A DNA stretch of 64,000 bases, from positions 14,919 to 78,918 of the forward strand of contig NZ_MQUR01000011.1 in the NCBI RefSeq assembly GCF_001953875.1, in the 5' to 3' direction. This stretch comes from Streptomyces amritsarensis (GTDB lineage Bacteria > Actinomycetota > Actinomycetes > Streptomycetales > Streptomycetaceae). A model generated the notes under the pieces. It saw only the letters and a program-made list of their open reading frames with translations, was not told where the DNA came from and searched no databases. Position 1 is the stretch's first letter. Each line of letters begins with the position of its first letter. Positions 17,856-25,602 of this stretch are shown here, piece by piece. Made by a program: the position numbers and the translations under genes.

Positions 17856-18512
17856 TCACCGGGGCAGTTCGGCCCCGGAAAGCTTCATGATCAGACCGGC
17901 CTGGAGGCGGGCCCTCAGCTCCGGGTCGTCGACGGTTTCCAGCAGTCCGATGGCCTGCTGGGTGGTCTCGGCGGCCCGGCGGTCGTCGCGCAGTGCGGCG
18001 GTCTGGTCGGCCATGTGCTGGAGTGCGATGTCGGCCCGGCGGTGGAAGAGCTGCCCGATGAGGGTCGTGACCAGGCCCGTCGCGCTGGTGACGATGCCGA
18101 GGTACAGCTCCCCGCCGGTTTCGGCCTTCCGGACGGCGAGGCCGATGCCGAGGAGCAGGATCGCCGCGCCCGCGCCGGCGAAGCGCTGGCTCGTCCCGAA
18201 GCTGCTGCGCGCCTGCGTGAGCCCGTAGGCGTAGTACTCCACGAGGATCGGGGTGAAGTCGTCCCGCCGGTCGCCGAGTTCCGCCTGCGGGTGCGGGGTC
18301 CGGATGCCTCCGACGTCCTCGAACTTCCGGGGCCCGACGACGGCGGTGGCCGGTCCGGCGGTTTCGGTGCCGAGATGGGCGAGCAGCCGCTCCCGCTCCT
18401 CGTTCCTCCTGCGCTCGAAGCCGCCGCCGAGGGAGCGTTCCGTGATCGCCACTACCAGCACCGCCGCGACCACCGCCGCAGCCACCGCACCCCATGCGAG
18501 CCAGTCGCCCAT
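17856..18512 (-). CDS. two-helix membrane protein resembling the TRADD-N-associated 2TM domain
   Basis: 218 residues. One helix at about 8-25, a charged cytoplasmic stretch, then a conserved-looking block from about 90: YYAYGLTQARSSFGTSQRFA leading into two membrane helices (GAGAAILLLGIGLAV and YLGIVTSATGLVTTLIGQLF) and a helical tail HRRADIALQHMADQTA. This pattern recalls the 2TM domain found with TRADD-N-like and other conflict-system domains; I cannot verify it by search. No effector domain is present. What it does is unknown; a membrane sensor or pore partner is conceivable. Confidence 0.7.
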   Translation of the reverse strand: MGDWLAWGAVAAAVVAAVLVVAITERSLGGGFERRRNEERERLLAHLGTETAGPATAVVGPRKFEDVGGIRTPHPQAELGDRRDDFTPILVEYYAYGLTQARSSFGTSQRFAGAGAAILLLGIGLAVRKAETGGELYLGIVTSATGLVTTLIGQLFHRRADIALQHMADQTAALRDDRRAAETTQQAIGLLETVDDPELRARLQAGLIMKLSGAELPR

Positions 18513-18636
18513 CCTCCGACGATCCCATGCCGGGGTGCGGCGGCCAAGAGTGCGGAGCGGCGCTGATGCGGGCGCCCCCGCCCGCGCCTAGACTGGCGGC
18601 GTCATGAAGGTCACCGAGAGTAGGGAGACTGTCACC

Positions 18637-18711
18637 ATGGCCAAGCGAGGCAACAAGAAGCGGGCCCGCAAGAAGAAGAAGGCCAACCACGGCAAGCGCC
18701 CCAACGCCTGA
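18637..18711 (+). CDS. 50S ribosomal protein bL37 (24 residues)
   Basis: Tiny basic protein: MAKRGNKKRARKKKKANH then GKRPNA. It closely resembles the 24-residue bL37 seen in mycobacterial ribosome structures and annotated in many actinobacteria. AGGGAG lies 10 bases before this ATG; an in-frame ATG at 18604 would add 11 residues that do not fit the family. A strong terminator follows 9 bp after the stop. In the cell it would bind 23S rRNA. Confidence 0.85.
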   Translation: MAKRGNKKRARKKKKANHGKRPNA

Positions 18712-18720
18712 GCCGACCGA

Positions 18721-18752
18721 AAGACCTCCGGCCCCACGGGGCCGGAGGTCTT
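18721..18752 (+). terminator. terminator of the bL37 gene
   Basis: 15-bp perfect stem, 18721-18735 with 18738-18752, immediately after the stop codon. Confidence 0.85.
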
Positions 18753-18871
18753 CGCATGTCGGACGCCTGCGCGACCGTCAGGTCGGGGTGTGACGCCCCG
18801 TCGGCCACCTGATCCGCCGCCGCGGCCGTCAGGCTCCGGTCTTCACTTCCCGCGCCCGGGCACGCGGGGTG

Positions 18872-20191
18872 TCACGGCCGGCCGAGCGCCCGATAAGTCC
18901 ATCCGGCCTGACGCCACTGCGCGGGATCCAGCGCTCCACGGCCGTCGACGACACGTGGGACGGCGACCACATCGCGAAGCGACTGCGGATCCAGGTTGCG
19001 GAACTCCTCCCATTCCGTCAGCAGAAGGACGAGATGCGCTCCCTGCAGGGCGTCCTGCGGGCTCTGGGCATAGCCGAGGCTCGGGAAGGACTTGCGCGCG
19101 TTGTCCATGGCCTGGGGGTCGTAGACCGTGACGTCACCCCCCATCAGCTGGATGCGGCCTGCCACGTTGAGCGCCGGCGAGTCCCTCACGTCGTCGGAGT
19201 CGGGTTTGAACGCGGCCCCGAGCACGGCAATCCTGCGGCCCAGGAACTGCCCGCCGCACTGCTCCCGCGCCAGTTCGACGGTACGCGTACGGCGGCGCAT
19301 GTTGATGGAGTCCACCTCTTGGAGGAAGGCGAGCTCCTGGTCGACACCGAGTTCTCCGGCCCGGGCCATGAATGCGCGAATGTCCTTGGGCAGGCAGCCG
19401 CCGCCGAATCCGACTCCTGGGCGCAGGAAGCGGCCGCCGATGCGTTCGTCGTGGGAGAGCGCCTCGGCAAGCGTGCCGACGTCGGCTCCGGCGGCCTCAC
19501 AGACCTCTGCCATGGCGTTGATGAAGGAGATCTTGGTGGCCAGGAAGGCGTTGGCGGACGTCTTGACCAGTTCTGCGGTCGGGAAGTCGGTGACGACGAC
19601 CGGGACCCCCTTGTCGGTCACCGGCCGATAGACCTCTTCGAGGGTCGTTCGTGACGTGTCGGAGCGGACACCGAAGACCAGCCGGTCGGGACTCAGGGTG
19701 TCTTCGATCGCGAAGCCTTCGCGTAGGAACTCGGGGTTCCAGGCCAGTTCGGCGAGTTCGCCGACCGGTGCGAGTTCAGACAGCCGATCGGCGAGGCGTG
19801 ACGCCGTGCCCACCGGCACGGTCGACTTGCCCACCACCAGGCACGGCCGCCTGAGATGGGGCGCGAGTTGCTCGATCACCGCGTCGACCTGGTGCACGTC
19901 CGCGGCATAGCCGTTCTTGACCTGCGGTGTTCCGACGCAGGAGAAGTGCACGTCGCCGAATGCGGCCGCTTCCTCGTAGGACGTGGTGAACCGCAGGCGG
20001 CCGCCGGCCACATGCTTGGCGAGGAGAACCTCCAGACCGGGCTCGTAGAAGGGTGCCCGGCCGGCCTGTAGCGCCGCGACCTTCTCCGGGTCGACGTCGA
20101 CCCCGAGTACCTCGTGCCCGATCTCGGCCATGCAGGCCGCGTGTGTGGCACCGAGGTAGCCGGTGCCTATTACTGTGACGCGGAAAGGCAC
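18872..20191 (-). CDS. UDP-glucose 6-dehydrogenase
   Basis: 439 residues. N-terminal NAD fold with IGTGYLGATHAACMAEIGH, central helices with the catalytic Lys region and KISFINAMAEVCE, the active-site cysteine in GFGGGCLPKD (about residue 265), and the C-terminal UDP-binding fold LGAAFKPDSDDVRDSPA. It oxidises UDP-glucose to UDP-glucuronate using two NAD+. It is divergent from a hyaluronan-synthase-like glycosyltransferase, which suggests that UDP-glucuronate feeds a polysaccharide made by that enzyme. Confidence 0.92.
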   Translation of the reverse strand: MPFRVTVIGTGYLGATHAACMAEIGHEVLGVDVDPEKVAALQAGRAPFYEPGLEVLLAKHVAGGRLRFTTSYEEAAAFGDVHFSCVGTPQVKNGYAADVHQVDAVIEQLAPHLRRPCLVVGKSTVPVGTASRLADRLSELAPVGELAELAWNPEFLREGFAIEDTLSPDRLVFGVRSDTSRTTLEEVYRPVTDKGVPVVVTDFPTAELVKTSANAFLATKISFINAMAEVCEAAGADVGTLAEALSHDERIGGRFLRPGVGFGGGCLPKDIRAFMARAGELGVDQELAFLQEVDSINMRRRTRTVELAREQCGGQFLGRRIAVLGAAFKPDSDDVRDSPALNVAGRIQLMGGDVTVYDPQAMDNARKSFPSLGYAQSPQDALQGAHLVLLLTEWEEFRNLDPQSLRDVVAVPRVVDGRGALDPAQWRQAGWTYRALGRP

Positions 20192-20499
20192 GCCGCCCCC
20201 TCGGTCAGCCGCCCCGTGTGCGGTTGTTTCGCTGTTTGGATCAACACCTTAAACCCGCAAAAGACTCACGAATTCACCAGATGACCTACAGCGGCAACCC
20301 GGCAATGGTTGTATCGGATCGGGCATCTTTTCGACATCAGTCCCAGAACGATTCGGACTCACAGTCGAGACCATTGATACGTAATGACCGAATTGAGACA
20401 GTCCGGAGACTCGTAAGGTCCCCTAGCTTGATCGAGCCTTGAGAGTTTGCTCGACAGAGCCGTCACGTTCTCTTCACTCGCTCTACACAGACGGGACAT
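20192..20499. promoter_or_regulatory. divergent control region of the polysaccharide locus
   Basis: A 308-bp spacer with clearly lower GC than its surroundings. It contains a perfect TCGAGC...GCTCGA inverted repeat (20432-20437 and 20449-20454, 11-base spacing) and a CATTGATACGTAATG near-palindrome at about 20373. No clear -35/-10 pair was assigned. Both flanking genes must be driven from here. Confidence 0.5.
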
Positions 20500-21870
20500 G
20501 TGGCCGTCGCGCGCGCCCTGCGCCTGATGGCCCGGTTCCGGGGATGGCACATGCTCGCGTTCCTGCTTGAGATCAGAGAATGGTGGAATCACGGGAGTGT
20601 CTACCCGTTCGCCGTTTTCATGACCATGATCTGGGCACTCTGGGTGCTTCGTATCCTGCTGGCCCGCCGCTACAAGCCCTGGACCCGGGCCTATCACGCC
20701 TCCACCTCCGTCATCATCCCGGTGGTCGACGAGCCGGAGGACCTGTTCCGGTCCGTTCTCCGGCGCATCATCGACCAGCAGCCGACGGAGATCATCGTGG
20801 TGATCAACGGTCGGCGGAATCCCGAGTTGGAACGGATCTGCAACGACGTCGGCGTGATGTGGCTCTGGACCGAGATCCCCGGCAAGCGCAATGCCCTGCG
20901 CGTCGGCCTGGAACACGCCACGGGTGAGATCGCGGTGCTCGTCGACTCGGACACCATCTGGACCAAGGACACCCTGACCGAGCTGATCAAGCCGTTCCGC
21001 AACCGCCGCGTCGGCGGCGTCACCACCCGCCAGCGCATCCTGGACCCCGGCCGTTCCGTCCTGACACGCTGGGCGGACTGGCTGGAGAGCGTCCGGTGCC
21101 AGTACTCGATGCCCGCCATGAGCGTCGTGGGCACCGTCGGCTGCCTGCCCGGCCGCACCATCGCGTTCCGCAAGCACATACTCGACACGTGCATGGAGGA
21201 CTTCCTCAACGAGAAGTTCCTGGGAGTCTTCCTCGAGGTGAGCGACGACCGGACCCTGACGAACTACACGCTCAAGGCCGGCTACAAGTGCGTCTACCAG
21301 TCCACGTCTCTCGTGTACACCGACGCACCCCTGGAACTGAAGAAGCTGGCGAAGCAGCAGTACCGCTGGGCGCGCGGTTCGCAGTACAACACGATGCGCA
21401 TGTTCTGGTGGATGCTCCGCCACGCCAAGATCCTCTGGCTCTTCTACATGGCCGACATCCTCGTCCCGTTCGTGCTGCTCGGCACGTTCGCGTCGTGGGG
21501 CGTCTCCGCCTTCCAGCGCGACAAGCCCGGCATCTACAACGAGCTGCCGCTACCCGAGGTGACCTGGCACGCCCTGGTCTTCATACTGGCGCTCGCGGCC
21601 GTCATGTCCATCCTCTCCATGGCGGTCAGGTTCGGCAGGCACTTCGCCTACCGCCCTCAGGACATGCTCTTCCTCCCGGTCTTCATGCTGATCAACACGC
21701 TCCTCCTGCTGCCCGTACGACTGCTGGGGTTCTTCCGTATGGCGCACAACGCCAGCTGGGGCACGCGCGCCGACAGCTTCGCCGGTGAGCGAACCCGCAG
21801 CCCCCTGGTCGTCATCCCCTACCTCCTCGGCGGAGCCCTGCTGTTCGGATCGGTGATGATGAGTGTCTAG
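20500..21870 (+). CDS. processive GT2 glycosyltransferase, hyaluronan/NodC-like synthase
   Basis: 456 residues from a GTG; in-frame ATGs at 20527 and 20551 are alternatives. One N-terminal helix (about 35-52), a GT2 domain (about 65-330) with SVIIPVVDEPED, the metal-binding VLVDSDT, VGCLPGR, the acid motif DDRTLTN, and QQYRWARGS (QxxRW), then three or four C-terminal helices. These motifs mark processive synthases that make and extrude a polymer through the inner membrane; hyaluronan synthase and NodC are the nearest by pattern. The adjacent UDP-glucose dehydrogenase suggests a uronic-acid polymer. It overlaps the next gene by 8 bp, so the two are co-translated. Confidence 0.85.
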   Translation: MAVARALRLMARFRGWHMLAFLLEIREWWNHGSVYPFAVFMTMIWALWVLRILLARRYKPWTRAYHASTSVIIPVVDEPEDLFRSVLRRIIDQQPTEIIVVINGRRNPELERICNDVGVMWLWTEIPGKRNALRVGLEHATGEIAVLVDSDTIWTKDTLTELIKPFRNRRVGGVTTRQRILDPGRSVLTRWADWLESVRCQYSMPAMSVVGTVGCLPGRTIAFRKHILDTCMEDFLNEKFLGVFLEVSDDRTLTNYTLKAGYKCVYQSTSLVYTDAPLELKKLAKQQYRWARGSQYNTMRMFWWMLRHAKILWLFYMADILVPFVLLGTFASWGVSAFQRDKPGIYNELPLPEVTWHALVFILALAAVMSILSMAVRFGRHFAYRPQDMLFLPVFMLINTLLLLPVRLLGFFRMAHNASWGTRADSFAGERTRSPLVVIPYLLGGALLFGSVMMSV

Positions 21871-22999
21871 GGCCAGGGTCAGCAGTCGGCGCCGCAGGCG
21901 CCTGCGCTGGTGGAACCGCGGTACCGGCATCCGGCTTCGCCTGTGGATGGCGTTCAACCTGGTGCTGCTCTGCGGGCTCAGCTACGGCGTCTACCTGCTG
22001 GTGCAGTCCAACGCGACGCCCGCCTTCGCGGGTTTCGGACAGCAGGAGAACAAGCCGGGCCTCACCGAACGACTCAAGCCGGGCTCCGTCGACAAACCGA
22101 TACCGACGCGCGCGGACTTCCTCGCGCCGAAGGGCAAGCACTTCGGCGTCAGCACCTTCGAGGCACCGTGGTCCACCTCGGAGCTCGACAAGGTGGCCAC
22201 CGCAGCCGGCACCCGCCCCACCATGGTCGAGTACTTCGTCAAGTGGACGGAGGACTTCAGGCCCGAGGCGGTCGACGCCTCCTACCGGCAGGGCATGCTG
22301 CCCGTGCTCTCCTGGGAGCCCTGGGCGGGCCCCAAGGCGGGGACGGACCAGCCCGCGTACTCCCTCGCGTCCATCGCGGCGGGCAAGCACGATGCGTACA
22401 TCAGCCGTTTCGCCCAAGGTGTCAGTGATCACAAGTGGCCCGTCGCCCTGCGCTTCGCCCATGAGATGAACGGCAACTGGTATCCCTGGTCCGAACAGCG
22501 CAGCGGCAACAAGCCGGGCGACTACGTCAAGGCGTGGCAGCACATCCACGGGCTCTTCAAGGCGGCCGGGGCGGAGAACGTCATCTGGGTGTGGAGCCCG
22601 AACATCCTGCGCCCCGTACCGAAGGTGGGCCTCCAGGCCCTGTACCCCGGTAAGGAGTACGTCGACTGGGTCGGTCTCGTCGGCTACGCGGCAGAGGAGA
22701 CCAATGCGGCCCAGGTGTTCGATCCCACCCTGGAAGCCCTGCGCAGGTTCGCCGCCCACCCGGTGCTCATCACCGAGACCGGGGCCCGGCCGGGCCCCCT
22801 CAAGGCCGCCTGGACCGCCGACTTCTTCACCTGGCTCGACAAGGTGCCGGACGTCATCGGGTTCATCTGGTTCGAGCGCAGTGAGAGCGAAGGCGGCGGC
22901 GCCGACTGGCGCTTCACCACCGACCCGGCGACGACCCAGTCCTTCAGGACGGGACTCAGCGGAATCGACCTCGTGTCGGCCGCCGGGCAGTCCGGCTGA
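21863..22999 (+). CDS. membrane-anchored GH26-like endo-beta-glycanase
   Basis: 378 residues from a GTG that overlaps the synthase stop. An Arg-rich start and one signal-anchor helix (about 28-48) put the catalytic domain outside. GH26 hallmarks: GKHFGVSTFEAPW at the barrel start, RFAHEMNGNWYPW with the acid/base Glu, WVWSPN, and ITETGARPG with the nucleophile Glu, ending IGFIWFERSE. GH26 enzymes cut beta-mannan or mixed-linkage glucan. A hydrolase coupled to a synthase is the usual plan of synthase-dependent exopolysaccharide systems, where it trims or releases the polymer. Confidence 0.88.
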   Translation: MSRARVSSRRRRRLRWWNRGTGIRLRLWMAFNLVLLCGLSYGVYLLVQSNATPAFAGFGQQENKPGLTERLKPGSVDKPIPTRADFLAPKGKHFGVSTFEAPWSTSELDKVATAAGTRPTMVEYFVKWTEDFRPEAVDASYRQGMLPVLSWEPWAGPKAGTDQPAYSLASIAAGKHDAYISRFAQGVSDHKWPVALRFAHEMNGNWYPWSEQRSGNKPGDYVKAWQHIHGLFKAAGAENVIWVWSPNILRPVPKVGLQALYPGKEYVDWVGLVGYAAEETNAAQVFDPTLEALRRFAAHPVLITETGARPGPLKAAWTADFFTWLDKVPDVIGFIWFERSESEGGGADWRFTTDPATTQSFRTGLSGIDLVSAAGQSG

Positions 23000-23043
23000 C
23001 TCGTTCCCCGCCGGCCCGGGAGGGTGCCGAACCCCTGGCGGGT

Positions 23044-23094
23044 GCCCGGCCGTTCGCCGTGCTGCTCGGCGACAACCTGATCGACGCGCCCTCC
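23044..23094 (+). pseudogene. possible galU (UTP-glucose-1-phosphate uridylyltransferase) fragment
   Basis: One frame reads RPFAVLLGDNLIDAP, almost identical to the GalU active-site strand (EPFAVLLGDDLID in typical GalU). The flanking translation has no further similarity, and no start or RBS is evident. Since GalU makes the substrate of the nearby UDP-glucose dehydrogenase, this may be a relic of a former gene in the locus; chance resemblance is possible. Confidence 0.35.
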
Positions 23095-23319
23095 CGGCGC
23101 GTCGGCGGACGTGCTGCCGTAGGCCCGCAAGAGGCCGGCGACCACGGTGACGTCCCGTACGTGACCTGTGCCGGTCAGCTGAATCTCTCCGCCCGGCGCA
23201 CGGTGCGCGGCGCAGGATGCCCCGTTACACGGGGGGCGGGAGGACGCGGCGGTCGGACCGGCAACCGCGGACGGCCTCGGACCTCGGACCCGTGCGCTCC
23301 GGGCACACAGACCTGACGC

Positions 23320-24441
23320 TCAGCCCGACGCCATCGGTTCGCCGCTCGGAGCGTCCGCAAGCTCCAGGCCGGCGAGCCCGCCGCGGAAGGCGTTCTGCGT
23401 CTCGGCGGTCTCCGCGAACCGCCAGTCCTGCTTGCCCCCCTGCTCGATGTTCCGTTCGAACCACACGAAGCCGATCACGTCGGGGCGCCCCCGCAGCCAG
23501 GTGAAGAAGTCCGCGATCCACAGGGCCTTGTCGTCACCGGGCCGAGCGCCGGTCTCCGCGATCAGGACAGGCCTCCCGGTGAACGCCTGTATCTCATTCA
23601 GAGCCGGTTCGAAGACGTCGGCGGCGCGCGTCTCGTGCTTGCTGTAGCCGCTCAGGCCGATGATGTCGACGTACCTGTCGCCCGGGTACAGCGGCTGCAG
23701 GCGGACCTTCTCCACCGTCCGCAGAATGTTCGGGCTCCACTGCCAGGCCACGTTGCGCACGCCGACCTCGGTGAAGATGTCGTGGACGTGGCGCCAGGCC
23801 TCCACGTACTCGCCGGCGCTGTTGCCGTTGCGCCGCTCCGCCCACGGGAACCACGTGCCGTTCATCTCGTGCGCGAACCGCAGTATCACCGGCCGGCCGT
23901 GTGCCTTCACGTGGTGGGCGAACCGCCTGATGTAGGCGTCGTGGCGGCCGTTGGAGATCTCCGCCAGCGCGTACTGCGGCTGCTCGGTCCCGGCCGCCAC
24001 CGAACCCCAGGGCTCCCACGTCAGCAGCGGGACAGCGCCTTGCTGGTACGTCGCGTCGACGGCCTCCGGGCGGTAGTCCTCGGTCCACTTCGCGAAGTAC
24101 TCCAGCAGGTTCGGCCGCCCGCCCGCCCGCTGCGCCACGTTGTCCGTCTCCTGGGGCGACCACGGCGTCTTGAGCGTGCTGACGCCGAAGTACTTGCCCC
24201 GCGCCGGGATCAGTCGCTGAGCCACAGGGGAGACGGCCGGCGCTGTCGGGCTGGGAGGGGTCGCGATCTGCTCCGGAGCACTTCCGCGCGCAACCGGGCT
24301 CTCCACCGGCCGTTCGGGGGCACCCGCGCCGGAACAGCCCGTCAGGACCGCCGACAGGGCCAGCAGCACCGCCGCAAACGCCCGGCGGCACGACCGGCCG
24401 GCCGCGGGGCCGGCGAAGTCGGCTTGATCGCAGGTGGACAC
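23320..24441 (-). CDS. GH26-like glycanase lipoprotein
   Basis: 373 residues. Lipoprotein signal with LSAVLTGC (cysteine about residue 36), a Pro/Ser spacer and a GH26-like barrel paralogous to the hydrolase ending at 22999: GKYFGVSTLKTPW, RFAHEMNGTWFPW (acid/base Glu), WQWSPN, IAETGARPGD (nucleophile Glu), IGFVWFERN. It would sit on the outer face of the membrane. The two GH26 genes are convergent with 320 bp between them. A perfect 13-bp palindrome lies just upstream of its GTG start and could be its operator. Confidence 0.88.
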   Translation of the reverse strand: MSTCDQADFAGPAAGRSCRRAFAAVLLALSAVLTGCSGAGAPERPVESPVARGSAPEQIATPPSPTAPAVSPVAQRLIPARGKYFGVSTLKTPWSPQETDNVAQRAGGRPNLLEYFAKWTEDYRPEAVDATYQQGAVPLLTWEPWGSVAAGTEQPQYALAEISNGRHDAYIRRFAHHVKAHGRPVILRFAHEMNGTWFPWAERRNGNSAGEYVEAWRHVHDIFTEVGVRNVAWQWSPNILRTVEKVRLQPLYPGDRYVDIIGLSGYSKHETRAADVFEPALNEIQAFTGRPVLIAETGARPGDDKALWIADFFTWLRGRPDVIGFVWFERNIEQGGKQDWRFAETAETQNAFRGGLAGLELADAPSGEPMASG

Positions 24442-24449
24442 ACGAGAAA

Positions 24450-24462
24450 CCTACCTGGTAGG
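24450..24462. promoter_or_regulatory. perfect palindrome CCTACCTGGTAGG upstream of the GH26 lipoprotein gene
   Basis: 6+1+6 palindrome, 8 bp before the GTG start of the minus-strand GH26 gene. Read on the minus strand it includes TAGGTT, which could be the -10 of a leaderless promoter, so a bound repressor would block transcription. Confidence 0.45.
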
Positions 24463-24627
24463 CGCAGAGCTTCGACCGGCGAGGCCACCGACCGTCCGGC
24501 AGCACCATGCCGGGCTCCCGTACGGGGTCGTTCCACCGTCTGCGCATCCCGTTCCGGCACGTCACCGGCATCCGGCGCAGCGGCTGCCAACACCTCGGCA
24601 GGATCTCCCCTTTGGCCCGCGGGGTAG

Positions 24628-24774
24628 TGGCAGATCGACGTGATGGTCGCTGACCTCGATATGGCTGAGGCCCAGGTGCTCGCCATCGGCGCGACGCTGC
24701 TGGACGGTTCGGACAAGCCGATCGGCGAAAGCGCCTCGGACTGGTCGCTGACCTGGGCACTATCCGGACGCTGA
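24628..24774 (+). pseudogene. truncated VOC (glyoxalase-fold) protein gene
   Basis: The frame after a TAG at 24625-24627 reads WQIDVMVADLDMAEAQVLAI, GATLLDGSDKPIGES, then loses similarity and stops at 24772. The first block is the typical second half of VOC/glyoxalase proteins (VMVDDLDAAEARVLALGAT), but the N-terminal half and the final metal-ligand strand (usually YADPAGHPFCL) are missing. This is a remnant about 45 codons long without a start signal. It lies in the scarred stretch next to tRNA-Val. Confidence 0.6.
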
Positions 24775-25191
24775 GGCAGCCTTCGTCGAACCACGCGCTC
24801 CGACCACGACGCACCTGTCCCGAAGTGGGACCACTGCACGGTTCGCGCCATGGTCGCTGGAGCTGAACTGCTCGCCAATGTTGTTCCACATGAAGGCGTC
24901 CTGCCAGCCCGGCTTCGCGGCAGCCCAGCCGAGCAGTGCCGTCAGGACCTTCTCCTGGGACACGGTCATGGTCTGGAAGTGCTGCTCCGCCATGCCGTCC
25001 CGGTATTCGAGCTGGTAGGTGTTGTTCTCGCGCAGCAGGACCTGGATGTACCAGTCGCCGGGCCGCTCCCCCTCCACCCGCTCGACGACCATGTGGGCGT
25101 TGCCCTGCCGCAGGTTGGCCAGCATCGTTCCGATGGCGGGCTTGGTGGCGCGCTTCACCACGTGGCCACGCTCGTTGGTCGCGATCAGCAT
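24760..25191 (-). CDS. small protein of unknown function near tRNA-Val
   Basis: 143 residues from the ATG at 25191. The body reads like a real folded protein: TMLANLRQGNAHMVVERVEG, GDWYIQVLLRENNTYQLEY, EKVLTALLGWAAAKPGW and AFMWNNIGEQF. I do not recognise the family with certainty; the aromatic pattern is somewhat like small immunity-type proteins that occur in actinobacteria, but no toxin is adjacent. The frame is open upstream to 25332 without a convincing start. The last about 30 residues look like read-through into a non-coding frame, suggesting loss of the original stop. Confidence 0.55.
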   Translation of the reverse strand: MLIATNERGHVVKRATKPAIGTMLANLRQGNAHMVVERVEGERPGDWYIQVLLRENNTYQLEYRDGMAEQHFQTMTVSQEKVLTALLGWAAAKPGWQDAFMWNNIGEQFSSSDHGANRAVVPLRDRCVVVGARGSTKAASASG

Positions 25192-25362
25192 GGCTGGATC
25201 ATCCAGCACGAGGCTGACACCGCCCTGGGAGGGCCTGACCAGGGCGGTCAAGGTTCTGCGACGCGGGGCAAAACCGTCCGCCGGGAGAAGACCCCCTACC
25301 GCCCCACAACGAATTGCAAGGTCAAAGAACAAGTTCAGGACCAGGTCCGTCCCCCGGGATGG

Positions 25363-25399
25363 AAAAAACGGGCTCCCGGAGGTTCTCCGGAAGCCCGTT
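25363..25399 (-). terminator. Rho-independent terminator of tRNA-Val
   Basis: Fifteen-base arms (25367-25381 and 25385-25399) with one mismatch, followed on the minus strand by a run of six Ts (AAAAAA at 25363-25368 on the plus strand). A genuine U-tract is uncommon in Streptomyces. It lies 25 bases past the tRNA 3' end. Confidence 0.85.
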
Positions 25400-25423
25400 C
25401 ATCAAGAAATGCCTGGTCAAGCA

Positions 25424-25498
25424 TGGTGGGCGCGGACGGTTTCGAACCGCCGACATCTGCTTTGTAAGAGCAGCGCTCTACCCCTGAGCTACGCACCC
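25424..25498 (-). tRNA. tRNA-Val(UAC)
   Basis: On the minus strand: acceptor GGGTGCG pairs with CGCGCCC (one G-U), D-arm GCTCAGGGGTAGAGC, anticodon arm CTGCT-CTTACAA-AGCAG with anticodon TAC, T-arm GGCGG-TTCGAAA-CCGTC, discriminator A, and an encoded CCA at 25424-25426. A terminator follows. Confidence 0.95.
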
Positions 25499-25602
25499 GT
25501 GGATGAGTGGACAGCCTACATGGCGGGCGCACCCCCCACGCAAACCGGTTCCCGTGGGAGAGAATGGACCGGGGCATGGCGGACACGTACGGGAGAGGGA
25601 CT

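Noticed and set aside
24442-25498. Integrated mobile element at tRNA-Val
   Set aside because: No integrase, excisionase or second attachment site was found; at most a scar remains.
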